Below are positions 47,413-59,873 of a DNA stretch of 64,000 bases, piece by piece. The stretch is taken from the NCBI GenBank assembly GCA_016858145.1, contig JAEHOE010000018.1, forward strand, positions 1 through 64,000, given 5' to 3'. The DNA is from Edaphochlamys debaryana (Eukaryota; Chlorophyta; Chlorophyceae; Chlamydomonadales). Within the stretch, counting starts at the first letter, position 1. Each line of letters begins with the position of its first letter. The notes under the pieces are model-generated. The model did not search any database and was not told where the DNA came from. It was given only the letters and a program-made list of their open reading frames with translations. Made by a program: the position numbers and the translations under genes.

Positions 47413-48337
47413 CTGTGTGCGAAGCCTGGGCCTGCGTGGGCGGGACGTGCCAGTGCTGAGACGGGCGCATGTCTGCAACCAAGCGCGGCCAGGACACGCC
47501 CACGCGCCGAGCCGACTGGCCCAGCGCATCCCAGCTAGGTGTTCAGCTCTGAAACGCGTGTACTTGCTTTGATGTGGCCAAGGAACGAAGAAGGCCATAT
47601 GCCAAGTCCGCACGCGCCCCTTCGCTCTTGTGAGCCATTGCGCAAAGCTACTCCGCTTTGCAGCGCTCAGGTGGCTCGGTCTGCTGGGAAGTCTGGCGGA
47701 GCAGGAGAGGGCATGCTGGCAGCGCGCAGCTCCGCGCCCCTTCACCAGCGTCAAGCTGCAGAACGAGTAGGTCTCAGGTATGTCCTACTCTGTGGCAGTA
47801 TGCTCTCGGCGGGTGGGTGGGAGGGCCCAACTTGTGTCGCAGTCTGTGCTCAGGACGAACTGCGGAGCAAAGCTATCACCCTTGTCACGTAACGATGCTT
47901 CTCTTGCTGACAGGAGCTAGGGGTAGGAGCTTGAGCCACGGGTACTGGCAATACGGCGTTGACACGAACCCGGCAAGCCAGGGCAGGCCGGCGGGCTCCC
48001 CTCTCCCTTCTTCCAGGGCGGCAGACGCTCCCAACCTCGCTATTCTCCGACCCCCCCAGGATCACAGTCACCCCTCTTGCCCTGGGGAGAGTCTACCCTG
48101 CGCTTGTCGGCTTGTTGTGCGTCCCCGACTTCGTCCGTGCCTGCAGTACAAACCTCGGTCCTCCATCCGAAAGGTACTGAGCTTACCTGCTCCAAGCGCT
48201 TTGTACACAGCACGATTGACCAGAAAAGAAGCAAGCACGCACGGCGACCAGCTGTCGGCCGCTGACCGCGGTCTCGCGAAATGTGGCGCAACTCGACCAT
48301 CTTCTGACTGTCGCCTCTGAGAGCATATCCATACAGC
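47413..48337. other. Upstream region between divergent genes; possible first exon
   Basis: A minus-strand frame from ATG 48339 to a GTAAGC donor at 48186 encodes 51 residues including CLLLFWSIVLC. It ends in phase 0 and could be the first exon of the cyclic-nucleotide-binding gene. No connecting exon was found between it and 47412, so it is left unassigned. The rest shows no coding character. Confidence 0.35.
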
Positions 48338-51300
48338 ATGGCGTCAAAGCAGTCGGTACTCGCAGCGGTCGCGCGCGCTCTCGAGGCCTATGAGGATGGC
48401 CGCGTGGACCCGGCCGCGTTCTCTTCGCTGTTAGAGAAGCTGGGCGTGGTGCTTGAGGCTGTGGCCGGACAACAAGAGGAGGACGGCGACGACGAGTCGG
48501 TCGCGTTCACGGGTGCGTGTTGCTTGGCCCGCGCAGCCATCCTCGCCCGCTGTGGCCCTGCCCGTCGTCCCCGCCACCGTGCTGGGGCTTCCCAGGAGTG
48601 ATACGGGCGCGACCTCCAGCGCTCTGTTGCAAGGAGTCTGGCGGGCGGGCGTGCTTATTGCAGAGGCTCCCTACACCGCTGTGCCTACGCCACCTGTACT
48701 GAACTTCTTCACACCCCTGCTTGCAGATGTGACAGGAAGTGCGTTCCTAGACCAGGACGATGTGTACACCTCCCAAGACGTGAGCAATGGCTGCGAGCTG
48801 CGGCCACAGTTTGCAGTCTCCTTGTACCAACCATGCGTGTCTGACCCCACCGCAGGGCCACTCCCCTGCTGGGACCCGTCAGCGCTACCGCGCCCCAGGC
48901 GGCGTGCGGCCGTCCGTCCAGCCGCAGCCCGCGCAGCACCTTGTGCTCCTGCAGGAGCGCGAGAGGGAACTGGAGCGACTGCATCAGGAGTGAGAGCGAC
49001 CAGGGCCGACCATGCAGTTATCTGGGTGGGCCTGCTTGTCCCTAGGGCGGTTCTTTCAGCACTCCTCCTGGCGCTGGCAGCCGCCTAGGTCCTAACACAT
49101 CAGACCCAAATCCTCGCCTTTGCTTGGGCTCTCCCCAGGAATGCCCGCCTGCAGCTGCGTGTGGCGGACCTGAGCAAGGCGGTGGCCGCGGAGGCCCAGC
49201 GTGCTGGCGACGCGGAGGCACGGCTAGAGGCACGCGAGCGGGAGCGGGAGCGGGAGAGAGAGGAGCAGGCGCTGGGGCGGGTGCCCGCTCCAGAGCTGCA
49301 GCGTGGCCAGGTGCGCAAGGCTGGAGAAGCTAGTATGGGTGTGTACGCCCTGGGGCCTAGCTTGCGCCGCACAGCGTTCCTCTCCCCTACAAAGAGCAGT
49401 CATTCGCAAAGCAGCACGGACCAACGGCCTTCTCCACGCCCCTGCGCTTACCCCTCAACCCACCGCGCCATTCGTGACTCCCGCAGGAGCAGCGGCTGCT
49501 GGGGGACCTGGCACAGTACCGGCTGGCCAACGATAGCCTCAAGCAACAGCTCGCAGACTGCCGGGCAGAGCTGGCCGCAGCGCAGCGCGCCAACGCGGCG
49601 GGTAAGCTTACACCCTTGGCACGAACACATTGCTTGAGTACTCGGACCAGTCTGTCAGTCTTGAGGATCGCAGGGCGGGGATCAGTCTGGATTGTCGGCT
49701 TGGCGTATCACGTGTCACATGACGCTGCTGCGCAGGCGCGAGCCGGGCGGAGGCGGTGCTCATGGGAGAGCTGGAGCAGCAGCGGCAGGTGCGTGTGCAT
49801 GGTGCTTGGGTATGATGAAACCGGCGAGATAATACCGGGTGAATCGGCTCAGATGCGGCACTGGAAGAACGAGATGGCGCTGCGGCCATTGTTGGGCTGT
49901 GCCGTCCCCAGAGAGGTTGAGCTGCCCCGTCTGGACCCCTCTCAGCGAACTTCCTTGCGCATGCAGGTCGCCGCCACGCTTCGGCGAGACCTGCAGAAGG
50001 CTTCAGCAGCAGCGGCGCGTGAGAAGGAGGTACTCGCTCAGGAGGTAAGCCCCACTCGGCTTCACCGAAAGTGAACATCGGACAACATCGAGCATTGGAG
50101 CCCGATGCTCAGGCCCACAGCACGGGCCTGCCGCTACAATCGCACCCCACCCCACGCCCGCTGCCCTGCAGGCCAAGCACTGGCAGCTAGCCGCCAACCA
50201 GGCTGCAGCAGTGGCCGAGCGGGCGCAGAAGAAGGTCTCCGAGGCGGAGCAGAAGGCGGAGGCCCAGGTCGGTCCAAGGAGGTCCAGTGCACGGCTAGCT
50301 GGGCGGACTAAGCCCCATGCACTGCTGGCCCCGCCGCACGTGATCCGCCTATGTGTATGACAGAGCTGCAGTACTGAGGCCAGCGCCGCCCACGACTGCC
50401 GCCTCGCAGGCTGCCCAGGCGCGCTCCCACGCTGGCGACGTGCTGACCCGCAGCCGTGAGCTGGCGGCGCTGCAACAGCAGCTCAACGCCACGCGTGCCG
50501 CCCTGGCGCAGCGCACCCGGTACCTGGAGCGGCTCGACGGGGCGGTGCTGCAGGTGCGCTGGGCTGCCGGCACTTGACATCCCACCTTCTTTTTGCGATG
50601 TGGTTTGCGTGTACATGATGGATTGTGGTGTCTCGTGCGGTAAGAGGCCACTGCCCTCCCGCCCCCAGCCGCTGCTGACGTGGCACGCTGAGGCCGACCC
50701 CGCGGTGGCCGCCGCACTGGTGGGGGCCATGGTCAACCGGGGCGGGCCGCGGTCGCCCAGCCAGCTGCCCCGGAGCAGGGACTTCGTGCAGCTCAAGGTG
50801 GGAGCGCGCATGCGGGCGCAGCGAGTCCCTCGGTCGTCCCAGCAGCCCTGCTCCGTGTGGGTGCCAACGGCGCTTGAGTTCGATTGGGGCTGCCCTATTC
50901 AACGTGCCAGTACCAGCTACCAGTTCTATCTCTCTTATGCGCAGTTCCGGGCGGAGGCGGTGCTGGGGGCTGCGGCGGCCGACGTGGACGCGGCAGCGGA
51001 GCGCCACGCCCAGGCAGCGGCGGCGGCCTTTGAGGTAAGGGCACCGAGGGCCGAGGGCCCGGCTCTGCCGGAGACCTACACGCACACGCACATGCTCATC
51101 GTCTCCCTCAACCCTTGTCCCGGTCATACCCCACACGCGCAGGCGCTGGCCTCCCGCATTGCGGTGCTCAAGCAGGAGGCGGAGGTGTGTGGCGTGGCAG
51201 CGCGGTCCCAGGTCGTGGAGGCTGAGTCGCGGCACAACCGGGCCATGGAGGTGAGGCGCTTGATTGTTACGGGAAGCTGGGTACGCGCGCCTAAAGCGTT

Positions 51301-54300
51301 GTCACCTCTGTGTGTTTGGGCGGTGACGGATAGCTGGGTGCGGGTGTCGAGCGGTGCCGGGCCTGTGCGGTGACGAGCAGCGGCTAGCCGTCAAGGAGTC
51401 TAGCACCATCTTGGGGTAGCTGATGTCCACGGCCTACTTGTCGGCCGGGCCTTCATGATCTTGTCGTCTCCACAGGAGCTCCGCACGCTCATGTCCCAGC
51501 AGCTCAGGGGCGCCCAGGAGCAGATGCAGGTGTGTTAATTGGGGTGGGGGAAAAGCTGGGGCGCATGGAACACGCACCGCGACGGCTATTTGCAGCGGCC
51601 TCCCGCTGGAGCCCTGGGGCCCTTGCCCTGGCATATCGTTCCACGTTGTGACGCCTCCTGCACACTGCGCCCTCCTGCCCTTCCCTCCGCCTCCGGCCAG
51701 AACGCGCTGGAGGCCAAGGCCCAGCTGCGCGAGGCCCTGGCTGCGGAGCAGGCCTCGGGCGCGGTGCGCACCAGCGAGCTGCAGCGACTGTCGGAGCGGG
51801 AGGTGCGGCTGACGCTGCAGGTGCGCAGGCCGCAGGGCGGGGCAAGGCGATGAGAGGTCATAAATTGGCGTGGCCCAAAGCTCGTGTACGGAGATCTGTG
51901 CCGTCGCTCCCCCCCTGCCCGACCCACAACAGGTCGAGCAGCTCACCGCCGAGTTGTCCAGGACCAAGCACGAGGCGGCGAGAGCCCTCAAGGTGCGGCC
52001 GGACTGGGAGCCTGCTCTCGAGGAGCTCTCGCAGCCCTGTACCGTCCCCTTTCCAAGGCTGTTGCTTGAGCCATGGTCCTGACCCCGTCCCGCAGGACCA
52101 GGAGGACGCTGCCGAGGCCGCCAGCAAGCAGCGCTGTGAGGCGGCCTTCGAGCGGGGCCGCACCCTGGGGGACCGCCAGGCGGCGGCCGCCATCCAGACA
52201 CTCAAGGCGGAGCTGCAGGTGGGCCGGATGGGAGGAGAGGGGGGCAGAAACATGGGCGAGGCCCTGGGAGTGGGACCGCCAGTAGCCAGGAGTGGGGGCC
52301 TTGATAGCGGTTGCGAGGGGCTCGAGGGAAACTCTGACGCAAAGTGGTTTTGGTCCCGCCCGCAGGAAGCGGCCTTGCAGCTGCAGGCTGCCCGCCACGA
52401 GTGCGCTTCGCTCGCGTCGCAGCTCGAGGTGGGTGTTGTGTGGGGCAGGGGTGCAGTGGGTAGTGGCGGCTTGGGGTGCCTGGGGCGGATGCATTTGAGT
52501 GCACTCAGCGTTGACTCTCAGGCGGCGTGTTGCTGACAAGCGCTGGGCGCCCCCATGGGGGCGAAAAAGGGCTGAGCCCCTCACCCATCTGCTACGCGAC
52601 CCATCCACCTCTTCTCAATCGTGGGCGCACTATACTCTAACCGAGCTTTAACGCGTAATTAGCAGGTTGTCGGGGGACTCGCACCCCTCGGCACAGACTA
52701 AACTACTGCGGGGCCTCTTCACCATCCCCTCTGCCTTCGGTACCGCACGTGCTGCAGGAGGCCCGCACGGCCGCCGAGTCCTTCGACGCCCGCCTGTCTG
52801 AGGCACGCCAAGAGGTACCGTCCAGGTTCAACAGGGCGCAGTACGGGGCAGTACGGGGCAGCAGGGACCATCCAGCAGTTGCAAACATGGAGAGCAAGGG
52901 CCCATGCCAACGAATGTCCTCGTGCGCTTTTGTGTCCGCGCCCCCTCCAGGCACACAGGTCCCTCCTGGAGGCGGAGGAGCGCCTACGGCGGGATGGGGA
53001 CGCCCGACTCGCGGAGGCCAAGGCGGCGGCGGAGCGGCGCGCAGAGATGGACCGCCAGGTACCGGCACCCTCCCTTGACCCGTCGTCCCTTAGTCACCAT
53101 CAACGCATCGCTGTCTCGCCTCGCTTGGGCCCGTGAACACCGTCATCAGTTCGCTGCTTGCGCTTCCCGACCACAGGACGCGGCCTTGGCTCTGCAGCGA
53201 GAGAAGGACCGGTGTGAGCGGGCCCTGGCGGACGCCCGCCGCGCGGGGGAGGTTGCGGCGGAAGCGGCGCGGCGGGAGGGCGAGCTGGCACTGCAGCGTC
53301 AGGCAGGGGAGGCGGAGCTGCAGGTGTGTCGGTGCGTGAGGGAGAAAGGTTGCACCTTGGAGTGCTTGCCTCACCTGGTTCCGCCTTTGGTCCGGCCCAC
53401 AGCTGCGCTCGGCGAGCGCCCAGCTGACGTCCCAGCTGCGGCTGACGGAGGAGCGACACTTGGTGGGTGCCGGGGGCGGGCACCGGAAGAGCGGCCTGCG
53501 GTGGGTGCGCCCAAGGCCTAGCCGCGCCCTCAGCCTGTTGCCCACAGCTACCCAAACCAAGCTTGCTGCCCAGAGCCGACTGGCCCCACACTGACGCACC
53601 TCGTGTCCAGATAGCTAGCTGCACACTGCCCTTGCCGTCTGCCTACCGGCAGAGGTTGCCTCCTGAAAAATAACCCTTGCCGCGTCCCGCCCCGCAGCTG
53701 GCGGCCCAGGAGGCGGAGCGACGCATCGCCGCGATGGAGGAGGAGCTGAGGCTGAGCGGCGACAGGGCGGCTGCGGCGCAGGACAAGTGCGAGCAGCTCA
53801 TCAAGCAGGTGGGGGCCATGGCGTGTGAGCCTGGCCACCGATGCACCTGGTCTGTGGGCTGGCCCTAGTGGAACAGGCGCCGAGCTAGGCGGCCGCGCGG
53901 GGGGCGCAAAAGGCTCTCCGCAAGACCGGCTGTCACACTCATGCATGTTGTACACCGCCGTACAGGTGTACGACGCCACCCAGGAGCTTCAAAAGACACG
54001 TCAAGCGCTGGCTGACGCTCAGGCCGAGGCCGCCGCAGCGGCACAGGAGAGCGGTGAGCCGAAGCCGCGCCTCGCCCCTGCTCTGCAATCTACCCGAAAT
54101 GACGTGTTGCTGTCCACCTCCCCTCCTGCATCCTCGTCCCCCATCCACTCGTCCTACATGCGGCCCCCGCATCCCTCCGTCCCTCCATGCCTCCGTCCAT
54201 CCATCCCTCCCTCCTGCAGCGGCCCAGGTGGGCGAGCTGCAGTCCAAGCTGCTCGACTGCCGCCAGCGCCTGGCGCACCAGTCCCGGCAGCTGGAGACGC

Positions 54301-55949
54301 TGGCGGAGCAGCAGGCGCAGGAGCAGGCGCGTGGGGGCAGGGCAGTCGCGGGCGGCTGCAAGTCCGCATTCCCACTTCCGACATCGGACCGGCCCGCGCG
54401 CCGAATCGCTAAGAGCACCCGGTCCAACCGCAAGTCTCGCAATGACAACCCCTCATGGCCGTGGCCTCCTCAGCCCCCGTGACTCCCGGCATTGTCGTTT
54501 GTCTTGCCGCAGGCGCACGAGGTGTCAGGGCTCCGCGCCGCCCTGGACCACGCCTCCTGCGAGCGGGACGCGCTGCAGGCGGAGGCGCTGGCGCTCACAC
54601 AGCAGCTAAGCGCGGCGCAGGCGGCGGCGGCGGGCGTGGAGGTGGAGATGGACACCCTGGCCAGGTGAGGCTGGGCATCGAGGCTCCCGCGCTGCAGAGC
54701 TACGCGGGGGGCAACGGGATCAAAGTGCTTGAGACCTGAGACGTGGGCACATGTACCAGCGCTTCCCCCGCCCCCCGCAGCGCCCTGGAGGCCCACAAGG
54801 CCGCGCGTGCCGCCGCCGAGGCCGCCGCCGAGGAGGCCCGCCGCAGCGCCGCCGCCGCCGCCACAGCCGCCGAGGACGGCGCGGAGCGGCTGGCGGGCCT
54901 GCAGGCACAGCTGGGCGAGGCGCAGCGCCTGCGCGAGCGAGAGGTGGGGAGCGGCGCGTTGCGGTTGCAGCAGGTGCAGACCACGCCCTGCTTTCGACGG
55001 GCTCTCGGGGCCATGACGGTCGAATGATGTGCGAAGTATGCATGGCCCCGATGGCCGCCCCCGCAGGTTGCCCTGCTGGAGCGCCGCTGCCAGTCCGACC
55101 TGGAGGCCGCGGAGGCGCGGTTCCGCGGGGAGCTGGAGGCGATGCAGGTGCGTGCGGGGCGTCGGAACCGTTGGGCTGGGGAAGACCGGTAGGGTTGTGT
55201 CGAGGGTGCGGTGGTGCGGCACGTGCGCACTGCGCGGCGCCTGGACACAGCGCAGAGGTGGTGGCATGCGCCTGACCTGCCTGTGCCCTGACGTTCCCTA
55301 CGCTGCTCAGGCCCGACTGCAGCTGCTGCGGCTTAAGCAGAGCCGCGTCATGTCGTACGTGGATGACGTGTTCCACTCCGTGGTGGAGGAGGAGGCGCAG
55401 CAGCTGGCCCATGAGCGGGCCGAGGAGGTGGCGGCAGCTGCGCTGGCTGGGGGAGGCGTGCTTGGCGGGGGGCAGGCAGGCCCCGGGCGTGGGCGAGAGG
55501 AGGAGGGCAGGGCCCGGATGGCGACGGGGACGGAAAGCTGGAGAGGAGGCGGGCCGCGAGGAGAGGCTGGTGAGGAGGAGGAGGAGGAGGCGTGGGAAGG
55601 GAGCGACGGGATATGGAGGGACGGGGCGGGGGAGGCGGGGAGAGTTGGCGGCGTGGGGTATGGGGGCAGGAGGTACGGCCAGCAGCCCACAGGGGGCTCG
55701 GGGCGAGCGGAAGCGGGGAGCAGCAGGGGGGAAGGCGGGCGAGAGGGGCAAGCCAGGCAGGGCGGGAGAGGGACGGCGGCGGTCGTGGGCCGCCGAAGGG
55801 GAGGGCAGAGTGATAGCGACAGCGACAGCGATAGCGATAGCGACAGCGAGGGGGCCCTGTCGGACGGCGAGGCGGAGCGGGACCGGGGCAGAGCGGCGCG
55901 GCTGGGCGCGGCGGCCCCCCTGCGGGCGGGCCCTCAGGTGCGGAGGTAG
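48338..55949 (+). CDS. Long coiled-coil protein, 28 exons, Ser-Asp repeat tail
   Basis: Starts MASKQSVLAAVARALEAYED (exon 48338-48512) and continues DVTGSAFLDQDDVYTSQD after a phase-1 intron. From about 48857 almost every exon is a heptad-rich segment flanked by CAG and GTG-type borders, mostly phase 0, for example NARLQLRVADLSKAVAAEAQ, EQRLLGDLAQYRLANDSLKQ, VYDATQELQKTRQALADAQA and LRLKQSRVMSYVDDVFHSVV. I count 28 exons and about 1160 aa. The only break in the coil is a segment near 50670-50800 (PLLTWHAEADPAVAAALVGA). The last exon carries an acidic Gly/Glu/Arg-rich tail with an (SD)n run and stops at 55947-55949. It is probably a structural scaffold (centrosomal, flagellar or Golgi are typical roles); I cannot assign which. 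It is divergent from the gene at 40518-47412. Confidence 0.8.
55812..55848 (+). repeat. In-frame hexanucleotide repeat AGCGAY encoding Ser-Asp
   Basis: Six or seven units of AGCGAC/AGCGAT encode alternating Ser-Asp in the tail of the coiled-coil protein. Third-base variation between units (C/T) is consistent with selection on the peptide. Confidence 0.85.
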
Positions 55950-56554
55950 AAGGGGAGCACGCATGTGGTTGAAATAGCCTGGCTGGATGGTGTAGTGGTA
56001 ATGGGCAAGCGGTCTGCTGCTCAGGTGCTGCATGGCTGGGTGGCGCGAGTGTGTTAGGCCGGGTGGGGTCGCTTGACGGATTGCTGCAGCCATCCAGCGA
56101 CACGAGGTGAGGGCGTTGGGTCTCATCAGCTGCCTCATGGCATCGGTCTCCTCCACATCAGGGAGCGTGTATTTGCACAGGAGCAGTCCTTGCCCATGAC
56201 GCCATGTCCGCAGCACCGCACGCCCTCGTCCGACCCGCAGACCCGCAAAATCGTGATGCCGGCTTGTGTAGCAACGGAGTTGCTACCTTCTCAATAGCCT
56301 CCTAGGATATCAATCCGAGCCCGCCCGAGCCCCGTTACACTGCCCGGGCCCGGCTTGATGTTCGCATCCACTCAACCCACCCGGGACCGTCACTAACCCG
56401 CCCTTCACCTGAAATTGGGGCGGCTGAACCCTGATGCCCAAAGCGCTGCGTGTACCCTTGCACTACCGGTGCCTCTTCCAAGCGCCCAATAAGCACACCC
56501 ACTCCCCAGCTCGGTTTGGGGCACTTACATACCAACCCCCAGCCCCGGGCCTGG
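55950..56554. other. Intergenic between convergent genes
   Basis: About 600 bp between the ends of the plus-strand coiled-coil gene and the first minus-strand duplicate. No gene seen; a weak tRNA-like A-box at about 55991 was rejected. Confidence 0.4.
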
Positions 56555-59372
56555 CTAGCAGCTTGCCTGCCGGCGGGTCGCTGCCTGCACCACGCGGCCA
56601 TGCGGCCCCAGCACATACACCGGCACGGGCACCTGTCGCGAGAGCTTCCAGCCACCCACGGTCAGCTGCAGAGACAGCTCCGACAGGGCGATTGCCCCCG
56701 GCGTGCGGCGCCTGACCCCGCACACCCCGGCAGTGATTCGCAGGTCCTCGCCCTCGCCCTCCGCACTCGGGGCATCGCCGTTCGAGCCAGGGCTCGCCTG
56801 CTGGGCTCGGCCGCGTGATGCCAGGATGTGGGCCAGCCACAGCACGCGCACCACGCCCTCCAGCTGACGGACGGCATCATACACTGCGGTCGCGATGGGT
56901 GAGATGCAGGGCACGCAAGCTAGCGTGAGAAAGGGATGTGAAGCGAGGCGAAGGGCAAGCGCAGCTTGCAAGCCAATTCGCAGGCGTAATCCCTGGGCGT
57001 AATCCCGCTTCGCCCGCACCCGCGGATCGTACCTCTGAGGGTGGTCTTGACCTCAAGGGCAACCAGCTCCGCTGCGTGGGGCCCACGCGCAGGAGTCCAG
57101 CGTGCGAGGTCCACCTCTAACCCCCACTTCGGCCTGCCAACGGCAAGCAGGTGGAGCGCATGCAGCGGGACGGCGCTCTGTGCAAGCGCTCGGGCCCCGT
57201 CGCCGTCCGGGCCGCTGTCCGTTAGCAGGGCTGCCAGCTCCCGCAAGTGTGGCCAATGACGACTGGCCGGGGCCTGATGACCCAGCAGCCTTTGCCTGGC
57301 TGCGTCCAGCACCGGCAGCAGCTCGTGTGTGGGAGGCACGGCTGCCCCCGGAGCCTCCACGCGGTCGATCAGTGCCTGCGCGTGCACAGCGCAGGACACG
57401 GCATGTGGGTCGGGGTCCAGCCTGTGTGCTTCAACCAGAGCCGGCCTGAAGCCGTTTACAGGCTGGCGGCCTCACCTGCAGTGCTGCCACTTCTGGCGCA
57501 GCCAGCGCGTCCCTCTTGAAGCCCCTGTGCACCAGACGCAGCAGTGCAGAGGCCACAGCGCAGCGGTCCTGCGGCCCCGGAGGAAATGTTTGCGTTGCAG
57601 TGCATGGCGCGTGTACAGCGGCCAGAAGGCTCAGGCCGTAAGGGCAAGGGCGCCACCCCGGGCGTCAACGACAGCGGGGACTGCCCCCAGGGAACCCCTG
57701 CCCAGCCCACGCACCTGCGGCGAGCTCAGCAGGCCCCTCAGCACAGCCTCCGCCGTGCCCTCCCCCATGAAGCCGTCCAGGTCGGCCCCACAGAAGAGGT
57801 GTACGTTGTGGCAGCCCTGGAGCTCGGGCGGAAGGCCCTGCTGGACCTGCGGGCGCAGACACAACCAAGGGGGGGGGGGGGGTTGGTTAGGGATCATCGG
57901 GCATGTGGGCGCAGAGGGCCGGGGCATGTTGCACTTTGCTGTCCGCGCACCAAGAGCTCGGAGATGAGTCCGCGGAAGAGCGCCATAGCAAGTGCCCACT
58001 CCTCGTTCAGGTCGAGAAGAAACCTCAGCGTCTTGTGCTCTCGGGAAAGCCCCGCATCCTCTACCCGCAGCGCCCTAGGGGCTGCGGGTTCCTGCTTCAG
58101 CTCCATAGCGCCGGCCCTCTCGACCTCACTGGCCAGCCGCGCATTCTCCGCCCGCTGCGACCTAGGCGCTGCAGCTCTCAGCCTCGGCTGCTTCACCTGC
58201 CGAGGCTGCTCCATTACTCGCACGGCGGGCTGTTGCACCTGCCCTCCACGCCCCCCGATAGGCACGTCCGGCAGCTGACCGCGCGCCGCCACCTGGGCTA
58301 CCGGGGGTGCCCAGCGCCCCCACTTGACCGCTGCACCCGCCTTGGAGCTGGGCAGCACGGCGGCAGCTTCTGTCACCTTCGCAGCGGGACCTTCCAGCTG
58401 CCATTGCGACCGCTGCAGGACTGCAGGTGGCGGTGGCAAAGATGCAGGCTGCATTCTTGCCATTGCCCCTGCTGGGCTGCTCAGTTTTCCCTCCCCAATC
58501 TCTGTGTCCTTGACGGGCCTGGTAGCATCTGCTGTTGCCGCCGCCGCTACTGTCCCTGAACGAAGCCCCTGCTGGCCCGCGAACCAGGCGACGGCCGCTG
58601 CCACGCGCTCCCAGGCCTGCCCTGCCAGCGGCCGCACCCCCGACACCTCCTCACCGGCGGACTCAAGCCGCCGCGTCTGCGCCAAGCGCTCAGCAGCAAT
58701 GGAGGCGGTGGCCTGGGGTTACGCAGCAAGATCCGGGAAAGGCGTGTGGGAAGGCAGGTGAGGAGGCGAGCTTTCGAACCACTGTTGCCCTGCCCCGTAC
58801 CTTCTCCAATCCGCTTGCATCATGCACTGTACCCCCAGTGATCCGCCCACGAGCCTGACGAAGGAAAACGGGAGGGGGTCACGGCGCGAGGAGCGGCGAG
58901 GAGCGGTTGCCTGGGAAAGGCGCAGCGCGTGGGGCGGGCACCGGTTCGTGGCCCTTCGGCTGCCCAGGCCCCCCGGTGGCACAGAGCAGGTCTTACCCCT
59001 CAACATGAAATGCAACTTCACCTGAGCGCTGCTGGCGGTTCTGCCCAAGCGGCGCACACCGCGAAGCAGGCCATGCTCGCAGCGAGCAGAGCTCCCCGCC
59101 CTCGACATACAGCCTTCGAGCGCAATGCCTGAAGCCTCCGATGCTCCAGCTACTGGCGTCGTGGCTGTACAGAGCAGCGCTGGAGGCCCGCTGGGGCCGG
59201 GCTTGCCGATTCGCGGGATGCGACGACAGCTACCGAAGCCATCGCTGCCAGGGCGATCGGCAGCTGTTGTGCTAGTATAGACAGCTGTAGGTGTCGCATG
59301 CACGCTGCGCACCAGGCCGGCCAAGCGCTCGGCGACTTGCATCCATCGCTGCAGCACGAAAGGCGCGCCCAT
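56555..59372 (-). CDS. Unrecognised gene, tandem copy 1
   Basis: The first exon is taken from ATG 59372 (MGAPFVLQRWMQVAERLAGL), which is also conserved in copy 2. A small exon ends HGLLRGVRRLGRTASSAQ near 59022. A long exon from about 58705 to 57960 is Ala/Pro-rich with a coiled part (RAENARLASEVERAGAMELK). Further exons are about 57848-57714 (GLPPELQGCHNVHLFCGADL, GFMGEGTAEAVLRGLLSS), about 57615-57475, 57375-57033 (ALIDRVEAPG, LEVDLARWTPARGPHAAELV) and 56883-56555 (YDAVRQLEGVVRVLWLAHIL, LSELSLQLTVGGWKLSRQVP). The acceptor of the fifth exon does not fit phase cleanly. No domain is recognised. Conservation of exons and frames between the copies, with most differences outside them, supports a protein-coding gene. 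Confidence 0.6.
57869..57882 (+). repeat. Homopolymer run G14
   Basis: Fourteen consecutive G on the plus strand. On the transcribed minus strand it forms a C-tract just upstream of a splice acceptor of tandem copy 1. It is absent from copy 2 at the equivalent intron. Confidence 0.85.
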
Positions 59373-59399
59373 AGCCAGAGCCAGCCGTGTCTGTTTTAA

Positions 59400-59414
59400 C
59401 AAGCTATAAAGTGG
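59400..59414 (-). promoter_or_regulatory. TATA-like box of tandem copy 1
   Basis: On the minus strand the sequence reads CACTTTATAGCTTG, about 30-40 bp before the proposed start codon at 59372. Copy 2 has an AT-rich patch without an obvious TATA at the equivalent place (about 62445-62460), so the copies may be expressed differently. Confidence 0.35.
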
Positions 59415-59873
59415 ATGTGCGAAGAAGGCATGGAGCAGGCGAGGGGTGTGCCCGTCGGTGTGCCGGACGGCACGAACCGCAGCGGGAGTGTCCCGAAGGG
59501 GCAGAGGGGGCACGACGCAGCATCGTGCTGCAACCTTGCCAAGAGGGGGCACGACGCCATCCTGCCGACCAGTCCTCCCTGGATGAATGACTCTCCCCCC
59601 AACCCCCGCAATCGACGGGGTTGTGTTGCGTCCGATGCGCTTTAACCTGCTTTGGCCCTAGCATGCCTCCACGCGCCCCCACCCCTGCGGCCGCGCTGCG
59701 ACATGAACCAACCCATGTCGTCGAGCCCGGGTATTCAGTTAAGGAACCCCCGAAACCCTGAAACATCCCCAGTCATAGTTACCAACTTCTTGTGCCGGCT
59801 ACCCAACGACCGGCCCAGCCCAGCCCGGACGCAAACGGTAATGAGTCCAGGCCGGCAGGCCTCCAAGCTCAGT

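Noticed and set aside
55985..56055. tRNA-like stretch GGATGGTGTAGTGGTAAT after the coiled-coil gene
   Set aside because: The A-box-like part is good, but no B-box (GGTTCGAATCC type) or cloverleaf pairing follows at the right distance.
54720..56216. 498-codon minus-strand open frame
   Set aside because: It is the antisense shadow of the coiled-coil exons and the acidic tail, Pro/Arg/Ala-rich as expected for the reverse of Glu/Gly/Arg codons.
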